Positions 28,656 to 37,585 of a DNA stretch of 64,000 nt are shown here, one piece after another; position 1 is the stretch's first letter, and each line of letters opens with the position of its first letter. This DNA comes from Gordonibacter sp. 28C (GTDB lineage: Bacteria; Actinomycetota; Coriobacteriia; Coriobacteriales; Eggerthellaceae), in NCBI RefSeq assembly GCF_003339845.1, contig NZ_PPTR01000016.1, positions 1 to 64,000 on the forward strand, in the 5' to 3' direction. The notes beneath the pieces are model-generated. The model made no database searches. It had not been told where the DNA came from and saw nothing but the letters and a program-made list of their open reading frames with translations. The position numbers and the translations under genes were made by a program.

Positions 28656-29094
28656 CGCTAAATTCGAGGTGTCCTGAAAGTGTAGAATGGAGGCAAGTAG
28701 CTAGGTTGCAAGCGTTGTATCAACGCGCAGCCTATTAGGCAATTCTAGAAAATTCACCTAACCCGTTTAGGAAAATGCACCCATTTAGGTATACAAAATG
28801 CAAATCGTTCGGTATGCAAGATGCAAGGAACACACTATGCAAGTTGCAAAAGCCACCACACTTGCCCTGCTACCTCATGGTGGTGATGATGCGCCAGTTC
28901 TTCATCGGCGTGAACAACCTGCGCGACCAAGCCCGCGCCGCCCTGGTGGGCGAGGAACGCGAGCTGATCTTCGGGTAGATCCTCGCGACCGCCTGCTTTC
29001 ATCGACTGTCGTCAAGCGCCTACATGCCAAGCGCTAGCATGCTGCTCCGACGTCTTTGTAAACGCGTTGCCATCCGTAAAAGAGAATCGAAAAG
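28656..29094. mobile_element. Scar of an integrated element: duplicated gene end flanking an AT-rich segment
   Basis: Positions 28870-28978 repeat the last 36 codons of the radical SAM gene (28547-28655) with only three silent third-base changes (gat/gac, gct/gcc, gtt/gtg). Between the copies lie about 215 bp of atypical AT-rich DNA. It carries TGCAA five times in 28799-28849 (and once at 28707), plus CCTAA/TTAGG motifs at 28757-28789. This is the layout of attL/attR around an element that targets a gene's 3' end and restores it, with short direct repeats like integrase arm sites. No integrase gene remains. No gene was seen in this stretch. Confidence 0.6.
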
Positions 29095-29140
29095 ATCACC
29101 CCGCTACCTGGGAATAAAAGGACAGAGGGGTGGTTTTTTG
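29095..29140 (+). terminator. Terminator-like hairpin upstream of the pilus locus
   Basis: ATCACCCC (29096-29103) pairs with GGGGTGGT (29128-29135), with a 24-nt loop and a run of six T. It lies about 110 bp before the first pilus gene. A -10-like TATAAG follows at 29143. Confidence 0.6.
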
Positions 29141-29250
29141 TTATAAGATATGGTCAAATACCTTTTGAGGGTGGCTTGGTCTCAATCGCTGCGAGATACT
29201 GGAATGTACGACTCGGGGCAACGTAACGAGAAGGGGTCGATATTTCACGC

Positions 29251-32200
29251 ATGGCAGCCCGCACAAAGCATAACGCCGGTTTCACGCTCGCCGAGCTTTT
29301 GATTGTAATTGCCATCATCCTCGTGCTTGCCGCCTTGGCAATCCCCTCGATCATCACCGCGCAGAACAACATGCGCATGATGGAACTCAACAACGCCGCC
29401 GAATCGATAGCCAACGCCGCTCAAACGCAAATGACCGCGAAAAAGGTGGCGGGCACGTGGCTATCGACCATCGAGAAGGGCGGCACGGGTACCGATGCCA
29501 AAAACGTGAAGTACCCGCGTGCCAAGAACTTGCCCGCAGACATGCCGTCGGATACCTACTACATGATCGCTGCCGAAGCGCGGAATAGCGGCATCGTTCC
29601 GAGCTTGTCCATTGACGACTCGGTGCGCAATGCCGATTACATCATCGAATTCACTGCATCGACCGCCAACGTGGTGAGCGTGTTCTACACCGACGGCAAG
29701 TCGGGCTTCTTTGGCAGTGCTCCATCAAACACGGACGCGGCGCAGCAGTACTACACAGGCGAAAACTTACGCGACCAAGCTGCCCGTATGGCGAACAACC
29801 CTATGATCGGCTATTACCAAGGGACACCCTCGGGAGCCACGAACGCGGTCGCCCTCGAGAATCCGGTAATCTGGGTTGGCGACAAGGGCAAAGGCCAGGG
29901 ACTTCTTTTCGTGCTCGATCAGAACCTCGATGACCATGTGGCGTGGAGCACGAAGACTGAACTGACGCTCACGAAGACAGAAAAGAACGGAAGCGAGGTG
30001 TCGTTCACCGTCACCGGTCTGAGCGATGCTGCGACTTCGGGTTCGATGATCATGGTGTCGGCAACGATTGACGGCGCTACGGTCTCACGTCCCTACACCG
30101 GTGGAGCTGCCAGCAGTTCCATCCTTCAGCGTCTGGATCGGAGTGGCGCTGCTTCTGGGAAAGCGTACGCGTTCGATTTGAATGCGCTCGTCCGCGCGGT
30201 GCGTGCTGACGGCTCGGACGACGGCAAGAAGCTGATGGGCGTTTTGGACAAATTCGCCGTTAAAGACAGCGTTCGCGTGGATGCGAGGGTGGAGTCAACC
30301 AATCACCCAAGCATCGCCGCCACGGCAACTGCCAACATCGAATGGCCCGCTTCGGTAGCAAAGCTGGCTTTGTACGTGACCAACCCTTCGTCCAAACAGG
30401 TGGGGGGTCAGGCAGAACACGTTACGGGATTCTATACCGACCCAGTGGTCCACGCGGTCGATCAGGAAGGCAAGGACGCAGTGACGCCCGCTGCAGTTGA
30501 AGAGCTCGCAAACAACGAAATCAAAGAATCTACGATAAACGATGCGCTCATTAAAGAGAATCCACAGGCGGGAACCCAATTCTACACCGGTGGATGGGTT
30601 GGCATGGGCGAGGCAGCCTCCTCTCTTGCATCGTTGAAGGCGACTGCTGGCTCATACGAAATCAACGGTACTGCGCATCAGTACCAAGTATGGGAGCTTT
30701 GGGTTAAGCAGAAGAAAGGCGACTATACGCGCGTGGGGTATATGCGCAACAACGAGTGGGAATGGTATTCGAATTATTCCGAGCTCGAGGACTGCCTGAC
30801 ATGGCATAAGGCGGACGGCACTGTGATTGCGGGTGATATTGCCGGCCAAAACGCCGAAAACATAGTTGCGATAACGGTCAACGCGGCGCAACTCCAAGAC
30901 CTTGTCGCAAAAAACACCGTCGACCTTGCCGACGACACGGGAAGCGTGGAGATGTATGTGCGAACTGCGCCTAAATCGACCGAGGTGCAGGATTATTTCA
31001 ACATGATGGCGAAAGGCAAGACTCTCGATGACAACTTCCTTAGCGGCGCGAGCGAAAGTGCCTCGCGTCGTGTGGAAGAACCGGCTTCCGAAACCGCTCG
31101 GAAAGCTTTTGAAAAAGAATTCGGCGCATCGTCTTCCGACGTCTCGTGGACGGTGAGTAGCGCAAAGACTGACGACGGTTATAAACAAGCGAACGTGTAT
31201 CTCTCGGAAGGTGCAAACGTTCGCGTCTATTACTCTGTTTCTCCCGGTATCGGTTTTGACAATATAAAGAATTACAGCAGCGATATGGCTACCGTGCTGA
31301 AGGGAGTGCGCAGCACCCAGATGACCAACGTGGCGTTATGGTTGTATCGGGGGAATTCCATGGATGATCTTGAGCCGATGCCGGCCGCACGGTCGATAGG
31401 CACCCAAGACGATCCTTTTACGTGTAGGTACAGTACTTCGGCGGGCAATAAATACGATTTCAAAATCACCAATCAAGAAGATCGTCGCTTTTATCGCGTT
31501 TTGACATACGAAACTAAAAGCGGCAAAGTGGCTTCTCAATATGTGCCTCATATCGAGGCCTCGAACGAAAACGTGGCGACTATTGCGGCTGCGAACAACT
31601 ATGCTGATGATGATTATGCGTATATGTTCTCTCATTGGACGACATCCGATACAACGAATGGTGCACCACTCGAAGTTCCTGCAGCAGGCAAGGTGGGCGA
31701 CTACCCCACTCTGGCCATGCAGGGCACCACGCTTTCCGCTGTGTATCAACGGCAAAAAAAGAGCGTAGGACTTATGTATTTAGAGTTCGATAGCGCAGAC
31801 GGACTTACGGGTTGGTTCGGATATCTTGGCGATGAGGCGGACGATGATGTGGTGCCTCATTTGCCCAATGGAAACGAAATAGCCAGCTGGGGCTACTATG
31901 TAGTAGTGCCGTCAGGTGCGGCGGCTCCTACGGCCGTTGCGGGGTCGCCTAAGGTTTCTTCCCCGGGCATTTCAATTGATTTGAATGGTATCGGCTATGA
32001 TGCCTATTACATCGATGTGCCGAGGAACAACGGACAGCAAAGAGGCTCGACCAAGATGTTGACATATACTAGCGCTAATGAGTTCTGGACGAAAACGTCC
32101 ACGTTCTCATGCAATCTAAACTTTGCTGCGGCAATTTCAAAAGGCTCGGAAGAAGCTTTAAAAGGCCCGGAAGATGCTTCAAAGTGGGGCAAATCGGAAA

Positions 32201-33198
32201 GCACATCATGGGTCGTACGTCATGCCTCCCAATTCATTGGGACATTGGCAACTTACCAAGTTCAGCGAAGCTACATGAGTGATATCTTTTCGCAAACGCA
32301 CGATATTGACATGGCGGACTATAAAGATCTCGCCGCTTCCAAGTATGTCGATCCTTTCTCCGGTTCGTACGACGGAAACAACTACGCTATTCGTAACTTT
32401 TATCAAACTTTGCAAAACTACTATGTTGGAGGTACCGTAGAAGGCAACCTTCGCGGAACGGGCTTGTTTGCCCAAGTAAAAGGAACGCCCGACAAACATG
32501 CGGTGCTGAAAAACATACGCTTGGTTTCCGAGGAAAACGGCAACTATGCTTTTCCGCAGGCAGGCGCCACTAGCGGCTTCAATGGGTCGTCTGACACCTT
32601 GGGTCTGTTGGTGGGAGCTATGTATTACTGCGACGTTTCTAACTGCAGCATCGAGGGCAACAATTTGACCGTTTCCATTTTGTACGGAAGCGGTCCGTTC
32701 GGCTGGGGTTGTCTGGTGGGAAGTGCGTACAACTCAACAATCACAGGGTCGGTCGTGAGAGGCGTTACCTTTACGGGAGACAGGTTCGGCACCAACGGCA
32801 ATTGGGGAAACACCGCTACCGTGACGGTGGGCGGTCTTGTTGGTCGAGCCCAAGATTCCACTATCGAAAAATGCAAAGTCGACTCGATTGACGTTGGCAT
32901 GAACACCACGCACTCTGTTGTGAATAGCAATACTAGCATGGTGGTTTGCGGTGGTCTTGCTGGTGCTATCTATGGAGATACGACGATCGAGCAATGTTCA
33001 GTTGACACCGTGAACCTTCTTCTACCCAAAGTTCAAGTGACGGTGACGGAAAAAGAAAAGTACCTATCGTTTATGGGCGGCGTTACCGGATTAAAATCAG
33101 TATCTTCCACTTTGGATTGCACTTTCGGTGAAGTGTTCATTAAAGGAGAAGGGTTTGATTCTATTCCCGTAACGGAGCCGTATGGGGAAGAACGATGA
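29251..33198 (+). CDS. Giant type IV pilin-like protein, probable pilus-tip adhesin
   Basis: 1315 residues with a class III signal: AG|FTLAELLIVIAIILVLAALAIP (cleavage after Gly10, Glu at mature +5). It should enter the pilus through a normal pilin helix but carries over 1250 extra residues outside. These are Ser/Thr/Asp-rich and beta-like, and near the C-terminus (about 1100-1290) contain GLUG-like repeats (GGLVGRAQDSTIEKCKV, GGLAGAIYGDTTIEQCSV). Such proteins sit at the pilus tip and bind surfaces or host glycans; that role is inference. GC is lower than in neighbouring genes, which suggests diversification or transfer. Its stop overlaps the next start (ATGA). No clear SD precedes the ATG at 29251. 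Confidence 0.8.
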   Translation: MAARTKHNAGFTLAELLIVIAIILVLAALAIPSIITAQNNMRMMELNNAAESIANAAQTQMTAKKVAGTWLSTIEKGGTGTDAKNVKYPRAKNLPADMPSDTYYMIAAEARNSGIVPSLSIDDSVRNADYIIEFTASTANVVSVFYTDGKSGFFGSAPSNTDAAQQYYTGENLRDQAARMANNPMIGYYQGTPSGATNAVALENPVIWVGDKGKGQGLLFVLDQNLDDHVAWSTKTELTLTKTEKNGSEVSFTVTGLSDAATSGSMIMVSATIDGATVSRPYTGGAASSSILQRLDRSGAASGKAYAFDLNALVRAVRADGSDDGKKLMGVLDKFAVKDSVRVDARVESTNHPSIAATATANIEWPASVAKLALYVTNPSSKQVGGQAEHVTGFYTDPVVHAVDQEGKDAVTPAAVEELANNEIKESTINDALIKENPQAGTQFYTGGWVGMGEAASSLASLKATAGSYEINGTAHQYQVWELWVKQKKGDYTRVGYMRNNEWEWYSNYSELEDCLTWHKADGTVIAGDIAGQNAENIVAITVNAAQLQDLVAKNTVDLADDTGSVEMYVRTAPKSTEVQDYFNMMAKGKTLDDNFLSGASESASRRVEEPASETARKAFEKEFGASSSDVSWTVSSAKTDDGYKQANVYLSEGANVRVYYSVSPGIGFDNIKNYSSDMATVLKGVRSTQMTNVALWLYRGNSMDDLEPMPAARSIGTQDDPFTCRYSTSAGNKYDFKITNQEDRRFYRVLTYETKSGKVASQYVPHIEASNENVATIAAANNYADDDYAYMFSHWTTSDTTNGAPLEVPAAGKVGDYPTLAMQGTTLSAVYQRQKKSVGLMYLEFDSADGLTGWFGYLGDEADDDVVPHLPNGNEIASWGYYVVVPSGAAAPTAVAGSPKVSSPGISIDLNGIGYDAYYIDVPRNNGQQRGSTKMLTYTSANEFWTKTSTFSCNLNFAAAISKGSEEALKGPEDASKWGKSESTSWVVRHASQFIGTLATYQVQRSYMSDIFSQTHDIDMADYKDLAASKYVDPFSGSYDGNNYAIRNFYQTLQNYYVGGTVEGNLRGTGLFAQVKGTPDKHAVLKNIRLVSEENGNYAFPQAGATSGFNGSSDTLGLLVGAMYYCDVSNCSIEGNNLTVSILYGSGPFGWGCLVGSAYNSTITGSVVRGVTFTGDRFGTNGNWGNTATVTVGGLVGRAQDSTIEKCKVDSIDVGMNTTHSVVNSNTSMVVCGGLAGAIYGDTTIEQCSVDTVNLLLPKVQVTVTEKEKYLSFMGGVTGLKSVSSTLDCTFGEVFIKGEGFDSIPVTEPYGEER

Positions 33199-33809
33199 TG
33201 CGGCGCTTGGTTGCAAGCAAGCTTCGTGACACCTCCGGGGCCTCTATTATTATCGCGTTGGTGTTTTTCCTCATATGTGCCATTGTTGGGTCGGTGGTGG
33301 TTACGGCGGCTTCGGTGCAGGCCAAGGCGGTAGTCACTCATCAGGAGTTGCAGCAGGACGAGTTCACCGTGAGCTCGGCGGCGCAGCTCGTGGGGAGCGA
33401 CTTGGCCTCGGCTCGCTTGAGTGTGAGCTACGAAGGCAATGCGGCAACGCTTACTTTTGCAGAAGGTGGGCAGCCTTTCGCATCGGAGTTTTGGAAAGAG
33501 CATGGTGCTGACATTCTCGCTATGCGCAACGGCACGGACGCATCGCTGACCTACAGCGGTCTCACGATTTCCGTGAACAACACCGGTAGCGACGGGACGT
33601 ACACGTTCGACGACGTCCACGGCTCTGTGACTGTGGACCGGGACCTCAACATCACCGTCGCCTTGACCCTCTCGTCCGATGCGACCACCGCCTCGTCGTA
33701 TGACACGACCGTGCTGGTGCAGTGCATTCCCACGTACAACGTGCAGGGGAAGCTGACCCATTTCGAGTACGAGCAGCCGGTCATCAAAAAGACGGGAGCC
33801 GCCGCATGA
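33195..33809 (+). CDS. Minor pilin-like protein (PilX/GspK type)
   Basis: 204 residues. A short basic leader and SG|ASIIIALVFFLICAIVG form one N-terminal membrane helix. The position +5 Glu of true pilins is missing, as in GspK/PilX-type subunits that cap the pseudopilus tip. The remainder is a small beta-rich extracellular domain (EGGQPFASEF, TVLVQCIPTYNV). It overlaps both neighbours by 4 nt. A complex with the next two pilin-like proteins and the giant pilin at the tip is likely from the gene order. Confidence 0.75.
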   Translation: MMRRLVASKLRDTSGASIIIALVFFLICAIVGSVVVTAASVQAKAVVTHQELQQDEFTVSSAAQLVGSDLASARLSVSYEGNAATLTFAEGGQPFASEFWKEHGADILAMRNGTDASLTYSGLTISVNNTGSDGTYTFDDVHGSVTVDRDLNITVALTLSSDATTASSYDTTVLVQCIPTYNVQGKLTHFEYEQPVIKKTGAAA

Positions 33810-34147
33810 AAGGCTTCCGCGACGCGCTGAAAAGAAAGTGGCGCAGCCAAGAGGGCGATACGCTCATCGAGACGCTCACGGCCATCCTCATTGCTGCACT
33901 CGGCGCTACGGCGCTGGCCACTATGGTCATAGCGTCGGTCAACATGACCGCCACGACCGAGCGCGCGTTGCACACGGTATACCAAGAGGAAAGCTCCGTG
34001 TTCGAAAACTCTTCTGTTGTCGGGGGCAGTGCAACCATCAAAATGTCCGGTATTTCCGTTTCTCCAAGCGTGAACGTATACGCCTCCGACAACGGAATGT
34101 TCCACCGGTACGAACCACAGCCAAACGCCAACGGCGGCCAACAATGA
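33806..34147 (+). CDS. Minor pilin-like protein (PilV/GspI type)
   Basis: 113 residues. The class III signal QEG|DTLIETLTAILIAALGATALATM keeps the Glu at +5 but begins the mature chain with Asp instead of Phe/Met. The small globular part is about 75 residues. The ATG at 33806 overlaps the previous stop; the longer frame from 33722 lies inside the previous gene. Probably part of the priming tip complex. Confidence 0.75.
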   Translation: MKGFRDALKRKWRSQEGDTLIETLTAILIAALGATALATMVIASVNMTATTERALHTVYQEESSVFENSSVVGGSATIKMSGISVSPSVNVYASDNGMFHRYEPQPNANGGQQ

Positions 34148-34686
34148 AGCGCCTTCCTCCGCACAACAATCCGCCCGCGCACCTCTGCGCCTTCGCCCGT
34201 ATCCGCTTGCGTCTGCGCGATACGCGCGGGTTCATGCTGGGCGAGCAGCTGGTCAGCGTCATCTTCATCGGGCTGTTGTGCGTGGTCGTGTCCGCGGGAA
34301 TCGGCGCGGCCATGAGCGCCTATGCGAACATCACCATGAAAACGCGCGCCGACACGATGCTGACGCAAGCCGTGGAACTCGTGTCCGATGAGCTGACGTA
34401 TGCGTTGGATGCCGAGGATGGCGTCCAAGAGGACGGCAGAGAGCTCTATTTCACCAGCGCCACGCTCCGCTCGGAGGGTGTCTTGCAAACGAACGAGGCG
34501 GGCATTTGGCTTAACGCTGACAGCGGACAGTATCTTCTAGCTCCAACCCAAAATGGCCTCGCGCCCCGTCTCGCAAGCCTTGCCTACGACGAAGACACCG
34601 GCCTCTGGACCTTCCATTTAACCATAAGCTCAGGCGATACCGTGCTCGCTGAAACCACGATGACCGTGAAAAGGATAGGATCGTAA
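34144..34686 (+). CDS. Minor pilin-like protein (PilW/GspJ type)
   Basis: 180 residues. A long basic leader of about 30 residues precedes RG|FMLGEQLVSVIFIGLLCVVV (Glu at +5), followed by a helix and a beta-rich domain (RELYFTSATLRSEG, ANSGQ-like turns, WTFHLTISSGDTV). The ATG at 34144 overlaps the previous stop by 4 nt; the upstream extension is a shadow. pilB follows directly with no gap. Confidence 0.75.
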   Translation: MKRLPPHNNPPAHLCAFARIRLRLRDTRGFMLGEQLVSVIFIGLLCVVVSAGIGAAMSAYANITMKTRADTMLTQAVELVSDELTYALDAEDGVQEDGRELYFTSATLRSEGVLQTNEAGIWLNADSGQYLLAPTQNGLAPRLASLAYDEDTGLWTFHLTISSGDTVLAETTMTVKRIGS

Positions 34687-36387
34687 ATGGCATACAAGCG
34701 CTTGGGAGACGTGCTGACCGATGCGGGGCTCATCACCGATGAGCAGCTGGGGCACGCGCTCGCGCAACAGAAGGAATCGAAGCGGCGCCTCGGCGACGAG
34801 CTCATCGCCGAGGGCGTCATCACGGAGGCCGAGCTCATCGAGGCGCTGCAGATGCAGCTGGGCATCGAGTTCGTCGACCTCTCGCAGATAGACCTCGACC
34901 CCGAGATGAGCCGCGTCGTGTCGAAGAACGTGGCGCGCCAGTACAACGTCGTGCCGGTGCGCACCACGCCCGAAGACGTGTACCTGGCCATGAGCGATCC
35001 GCTCAACTTCATGGCCATCGAAGCCGTGAAGAACGCCACGCGCAAACGCGTCGTCCCCATGGTGGCCACGGGCGATTCGGTCATGCGCGCCATCATGACG
35101 CTCTACGGCAACGAGGGCGCCGCCCGCGCCATCGAGGAGATGAAGCGCGACGCCCGCGCAGCCGGAACCGACGATGCGGGGTCGTTCCAAACCTCCACGC
35201 TGGGCGACGACGCCGACGCGCAATCCGCTCCCACGGTGCGCCTGGTGAACAGCATCATCGAGCGCGCCGCCACCGAGCGCGCCAGCGACATCCACCTGGA
35301 GCCGCGCGAGCTGGACCTGCATGTGCGTATGCGCATCGACGGCGTGCTGCGCACCATCCTCACCGTGCCGAAGGAGCTGCAGGCGTCCGTCATCTCGCGT
35401 CTGAAGATCATGGGCGGCATGAACACGTCCGAGCGCCGCGTGCCGCAGGACGGCCGCGCGAACATCCGCCTGAAGAAGCAGGACATCGACCTGCGCATCA
35501 ACACGCTGCCCACCATCCACGGCGAGACGGTGGTCATCCGCCTGCTCGACAAGAACGAGTCGCTGTTCGACCCCAAGGGCATCGGCCTCGCGGGCGGCAA
35601 CCTGGAGAAGTACAACCGCCTCATCCACGCGAACAACGGCATGGTGCTCATCGTGGGCCCCACCGGGTCGGGCAAGAGCTCCACCATGTACACGATGATC
35701 CGCGAGCTGAACAACGACTCCGTGAACCTCGTCACGCTGGAAGACCCCGTGGAGTACAACATCGATGGCGCGAACCAGGTGCAGATCAACGAGAAGACGG
35801 GCATGACGTTCGCCAGCGGCCTGCGCGCCATCCTGCGCCAGGACCCCGACATCGTGGCCGTGGGCGAGATCCGCGACGGCGAGACGGCCGAGATAGCCAT
35901 GCGCGCCGCCATCACCGGCCACTTGGTGCTCTCGACCGTGCACACGTTCGACGCGGCCTCCACCATCGACCGCCTGGTCGACATCGGCGTGGAGCCCTAC
36001 CTCATCGCCAGCGGCGTGCGCGGCATCATCTCCCAGCGCCTCGTGCGTCTGGTGTGCCCGCACTGCCGCGAGGAGTACGCGCCGGACCCGGAGGAGTTCG
36101 AGGCGATCGGCATGGCGTACGACCCGAACGCGAAGTTCTACCGCGGCGAAGGCTGCCCCATGTGCTTCGGCACCGGCTATCGCGGACGCACGGGCGTGTT
36201 CGAGATCCTGGTGCTCGACCGCGCTCTGCGCGCCCGCATCACGGGCGGCGCCACGCGCGAGGAGCTGCAAACCGCCATCGAGCAATCGGGGTCGTACCAT
36301 ACGATGGGCGACAGCTGCCGCGAGCTCGTGCTGCACGGCGTGACCACCGTCGAAGAAGCGCGCAAGACCATCACGGCGCTGGAGTAA
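34687..36387 (+). CDS. pilB: Type IV pilus extension ATPase PilB
   Basis: 566-residue hexameric motor that powers pilin polymerisation. The N-terminal MshEN/GspE_N domain (about 1-150; LGDVLTDAGLITDEQL and LGDELIAEGVITEAEL are two MshEN-type repeats that often bind c-di-GMP) precedes the ATPase. Walker A is GPTGSGKSS (about 322-330), the Asp box is LVTLEDPVEY, Walker B is DPDIVAVGEIRD, and a zinc site is made by CPHC and CPMC. Its start is 1 nt after the preceding stop region. Length is normal. The MshEN repeats and the nearby diguanylate cyclase make c-di-GMP control plausible. Confidence 0.96.
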   Translation: MAYKRLGDVLTDAGLITDEQLGHALAQQKESKRRLGDELIAEGVITEAELIEALQMQLGIEFVDLSQIDLDPEMSRVVSKNVARQYNVVPVRTTPEDVYLAMSDPLNFMAIEAVKNATRKRVVPMVATGDSVMRAIMTLYGNEGAARAIEEMKRDARAAGTDDAGSFQTSTLGDDADAQSAPTVRLVNSIIERAATERASDIHLEPRELDLHVRMRIDGVLRTILTVPKELQASVISRLKIMGGMNTSERRVPQDGRANIRLKKQDIDLRINTLPTIHGETVVIRLLDKNESLFDPKGIGLAGGNLEKYNRLIHANNGMVLIVGPTGSGKSSTMYTMIRELNNDSVNLVTLEDPVEYNIDGANQVQINEKTGMTFASGLRAILRQDPDIVAVGEIRDGETAEIAMRAAITGHLVLSTVHTFDAASTIDRLVDIGVEPYLIASGVRGIISQRLVRLVCPHCREEYAPDPEEFEAIGMAYDPNAKFYRGEGCPMCFGTGYRGRTGVFEILVLDRALRARITGGATREELQTAIEQSGSYHTMGDSCRELVLHGVTTVEEARKTITALE

Positions 36388-36394
36388 AAGGCGA

Positions 36395-36506
36395 GATCCT
36401 TCGACTCCGCGCTACGCGCTCCGCTCAGGATGACAGGCAGGTTGCCATTCGAGCGAAGAAGCGCCCCTGGTTGTCATCCTGAGCGAGCGAAGCGAGTCGA
36501 AGGATC
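36395..36506. repeat. Two opposed copies of the dispersed repeat between pilB and pilT
   Basis: An inverted copy at 36395-36435 and a direct, shorter copy at 36472-36506 face each other and could fold into a large hairpin in the pilB-pilT intergenic transcript. The second copy has the core GAGCGAGCGAAGCGAGTCG. Confidence 0.8.
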
Positions 36507-36529
36507 TCTCGAAGAAGAAGGACCGCAAC

Positions 36530-37585
36530 ATGAACATCGAACAACTCATCTCCCATGCGCACGATGCGAACGCATCCGACGTGCACCTGGTGTGCGGCCT
36601 GCCGGTAAAGTTCCGCGTGAACGGGCATTTGGTGAACGCGGGCGTCGACGGCGACGCGCCGCTCACGCACGAAGCGTGCGAGCATTTGGCGCGCGACCTG
36701 GCCGGTCAGGATTACGCCCACATCGAGCGCAGCGGCGAGCTCGACCGCGCCGACACCATCGCCGGCGTCCGCGTGCGCATCAACCTGTTCCGCCAGCAGG
36801 GCCATGTAAGCGCCGCCTTGCGCCTGCTGTCCGACGTCATCCCGCCGCTCGAGACGCTCGGCCTGCCCCCCGCCGTCATGGACTTCCCGAAGATCCAGCG
36901 CGGCATCGTAGTGGTGACGGGCGAAACGGGCAGCGGCAAATCCACCACGCTCGCCGCTCTCATCGACACCATCAACCACACGCGCGCCGAGAACATCATC
37001 ACCATGGAAGACCCCATCGAGTACATCTACACGCCCGACCGCTCCATCATCTCCCAGCGCGAGATCGGCCAGGACACGGAAAGCTACCACAACGCCCTGC
37101 GCGCCGTGCTGCGCGAAGACCCCGACATCATCCTCATCGGCGAGATGCGCGACCTCGACACCATCCAAACGGCGCTCACCGCCGCCGAGACGGGTCACTT
37201 CGTGCTGGCCACGCTGCACACGAAGAGCGCCGCCGACTCCATCGACCGCATGGTGGACGTGTTCCCCGAGGGGCTGCAGCGCCAGATCCGCATGCAGATA
37301 TCCACCACGCTGGTGGCGGTGCTGTCCCAGCAGCTGCTGCCCAGCCGCGACGGCCAGGGCCGCGCGCTGGCGTGCGAGCTCATGATGGTGACGCCCGCTA
37401 TTCGCAACCTCATCCGCGAAGGAAAGACGCCGCAGATCCAAAGCTCGCTGGCCACGTCGGCCGCCGCAGGCAGCGTCACTATGGACAACGCGCTGCTGAA
37501 CCTGTACCGCAACCGCGCCATCGACGCGCAAACGGCGCTCGAGGCGGCCCATGACCTCGACTATGTGAGAAAGAACGTTCGCTGA
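36530..37585 (+). CDS. pilT: Type IV pilus retraction ATPase PilT
   Basis: 351 residues. An N-terminal PAS-like domain with ASDVHLVCGLPVKFRVNG leads into the ATPase: Walker A GETGSGKST (about residues 131-139), Asp box TMEDPIEY, Walker B DPDIILIGEMRD, His box TGHFVLATLHTKSA, and the C-terminal AIRNLIREGK(T) helix typical of PilT. PilT depolymerises pili and drives twitching. SD GAAGAAGGACC before the ATG. The last base of its stop overlaps the ATG of pilC. Confidence 0.95.
   Translation: MNIEQLISHAHDANASDVHLVCGLPVKFRVNGHLVNAGVDGDAPLTHEACEHLARDLAGQDYAHIERSGELDRADTIAGVRVRINLFRQQGHVSAALRLLSDVIPPLETLGLPPAVMDFPKIQRGIVVVTGETGSGKSTTLAALIDTINHTRAENIITMEDPIEYIYTPDRSIISQREIGQDTESYHNALRAVLREDPDIILIGEMRDLDTIQTALTAAETGHFVLATLHTKSAADSIDRMVDVFPEGLQRQIRMQISTTLVAVLSQQLLPSRDGQGRALACELMMVTPAIRNLIREGKTPQIQSSLATSAAAGSVTMDNALLNLYRNRAIDAQTALEAAHDLDYVRKNVR

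Noticed and set aside
28799-28849. CRISPR or plasmid-origin iterons for the TGCAA repeats
   Set aside because: The repeats are only 5-7 bp with irregular spacing. An integrase or excisionase site beside the duplicated gene end explains them better.
28979-29250. c-di-GMP riboswitch upstream of the pilus operon
   Set aside because: I looked for the conserved GEMM elements and did not find them; only a large-loop terminator is visible.
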